This document shows positions 5,737 to 6,231 of a stretch of DNA of 6,231 bases, piece after piece (positions within the stretch are counted from its first letter, which is position 1; each line of letters starts with the position of its first letter). The stretch lies in assembly GCA_910585545.1 (NCBI GenBank), contig CAJUFN010000041.1:1-6231 (forward strand), written 5' to 3'. A program made the position numbers and the translations under genes. The DNA is from an uncultured Lachnospiraceae bacterium (GTDB lineage Bacteria > Bacillota > Clostridia > Lachnospirales > Lachnospiraceae). Below the pieces are notes generated by a model. That model did not search any database and was not told the origin of the DNA. It saw nothing but the letters and a program-made list of their open reading frames with translations.

Positions 5737-5766
5737 AATGTAACAATCCAATTGGATAACAACATT
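5737..5766. repeat. 30-bp dyad just after the stop of the edge gene
   Basis: A symmetrical sequence centred between 5751 and 5752: the 12-bp palindrome ATCCAATTGGAT (5746-5757), then four bases on each side that are TGTT on the minus strand (two can pair as G-U), then outer 5-bp arms AATGT/ACATT. It begins 7 bases after the stop codon of the frame ending at 5773. There is no T-run, so it is a poor intrinsic terminator. It may be an operator or an RNA 3'-end hairpin. Between it and 5678 I see no other feature. Confidence 0.45.
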
Positions 5767-5772
5767 ATGTTT

Positions 5773-6192
5773 TTACTTTATAGGATCAGTAAGTTTCTTT
5801 TCAGGAATTGAGTAGCTTGTATCCCCATTTACCGAAAAACTTGATTTAACATACACATATGGATCACTCGGTGTGCTTCCAGCATAATAATACTGCTTAG
5901 CATCACTTACAGTAGTTTTTTTCAAATAGCTTGCATGAGATGCTGAAACAGCAGATAAATATGATGAATTATTTTTAGGTTTTACAGACAAACTATGATA
6001 TGTAAAATAGTCGCTTTTATCTATTACAGTTGCCGTCATCTGTACCTCATAGTAATGATTAACCCCTTTTAACCCATCATCATAAAAAGTATAGCTTCCT
6101 ACAATAACATCCTCAACCAGCTTATATGTTTCTGTTTCACCAGATATTATTGTCACCTCTCCATCCTCATCTACTGATGTTAATAACTTCAT
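5773..6192 (-). CDS. Hypothetical Ser/Thr/Tyr-rich protein, likely C-terminal part of a frameshifted gene
   Basis: A 139-codon frame whose product I do not recognise. It is rich in Ser, Thr, Tyr and Lys, with segments such as KLVEDVIVGSYTFYDDG, SLSVKPKNNSSYLSAVSASHASY and YYYAGSTPSDPYVYVKSSFSVNGD, a composition typical of exported or surface beta-rich proteins. Yet it has no signal peptide, and its first ATG (6192) has no ribosome binding site and is preceded at two codons by an in-frame TGA. Meanwhile another minus-strand frame is open from the window edge and ends inside this one (6167), with coding-like residues VTADEIESVTAHEVINI. The simplest reading is one gene entering from outside the window and broken by a frameshift between about 6167 and 6195. 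That could be a real mutation or a sequence error. Calling the ATG a true start is weak; the stop at 5773 is certain. Confidence 0.5.
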   Translation of the reverse strand: MKLLTSVDEDGEVTIISGETETYKLVEDVIVGSYTFYDDGLKGVNHYYEVQMTATVIDKSDYFTYHSLSVKPKNNSSYLSAVSASHASYLKKTTVSDAKQYYYAGSTPSDPYVYVKSSFSVNGDTSYSIPEKKLTDPIK

Positions 6193-6229
6193 GAGCTGTC
6201 ACAGATTCAATCTCATCCGCTGTCACAAA
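6167..6229 (-). pseudogene. Upstream-frame fragment of the frameshifted edge gene
   Basis: An open frame that runs in from the window edge reads VTADEIESVTAHEVINI and then stops at TGA 6167-6169. It overlaps the start of the 139-codon frame by about 25 bases and is shifted relative to it. It looks like real coding sequence (acidic, regular, short internal VTA repeat) and may be the 5' part of the same gene. The evidence is limited by the window edge. Confidence 0.4.
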
Positions 6230-6231
6230 TC

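Noticed and set aside
6193..6231. Repeated CTGTCACA (two copies near the right edge)
   Set aside because: It corresponds to Val-Thr-Ala coded twice in the edge frame, so the protein sequence explains it; no wider array is present.

Overview
The window is AT-rich and looks like the genome of a low-GC Gram-positive bacterium, most likely a Clostridia member of the Lachnospiraceae type. The signs are strong AGGAGG-type ribosome binding sites, a cyclic-lactone (Agr-type) quorum-sensing locus, and a DUF1835/DUF3658 protein. The family assignment is inferred from gene style only. Every supported gene lies on the minus strand, so transcription runs from high to low coordinates.

Reading in the direction of transcription: (1) 6231-5773 holds the end of a Ser/Thr/Tyr-rich protein of unknown function, apparently frameshifted near the window edge. 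(2) 5664-5772 has no gene but holds a 30-bp dyad. (3) A good sigma-A-type promoter at 5650-5678, whose -10 lies in a perfect 10-bp inverted repeat, precedes a DUF1835/DUF3658 protein (4794-5603). (4) A second, extended -10 promoter precedes agrA (LytTR response regulator) and agrC (GHKL sensor kinase), which are tightly coupled. (5) A hairpin terminator overlaps the agrC stop codon. (6) A 164-bp gap carries two identical 19-bp direct repeats with a 20-bp period and an extended -10 promoter, the expected layout of a LytTR (AgrA) target. (7) A compact signal-production unit follows: a 48-aa AgrD-like pheromone precursor, AgrB, and, with no gap after agrB, a second 44-aa AgrD-like precursor. Both precursors are too short to be found by simple long-ORF searches. 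(8) Last comes a secreted 484-aa protein with two pre-peptidase C-terminal (PPC)-like beta domains.

Expected function, by analogy with known agr systems: AgrB trims AgrD and closes a five-residue thiolactone ring, and the exported peptide activates AgrC. AgrC then phosphorylates AgrA, which binds the direct repeats and raises transcription of agrD-agrB-agrD2. The most unusual points are the A-C / D-B-D2 arrangement with two different predicted ring peptides (CLCLN and CAEIL) around a single AgrB, the separate transcription of sensing and signal-making halves, and a 25-bp core promoter block shared by the two halves.
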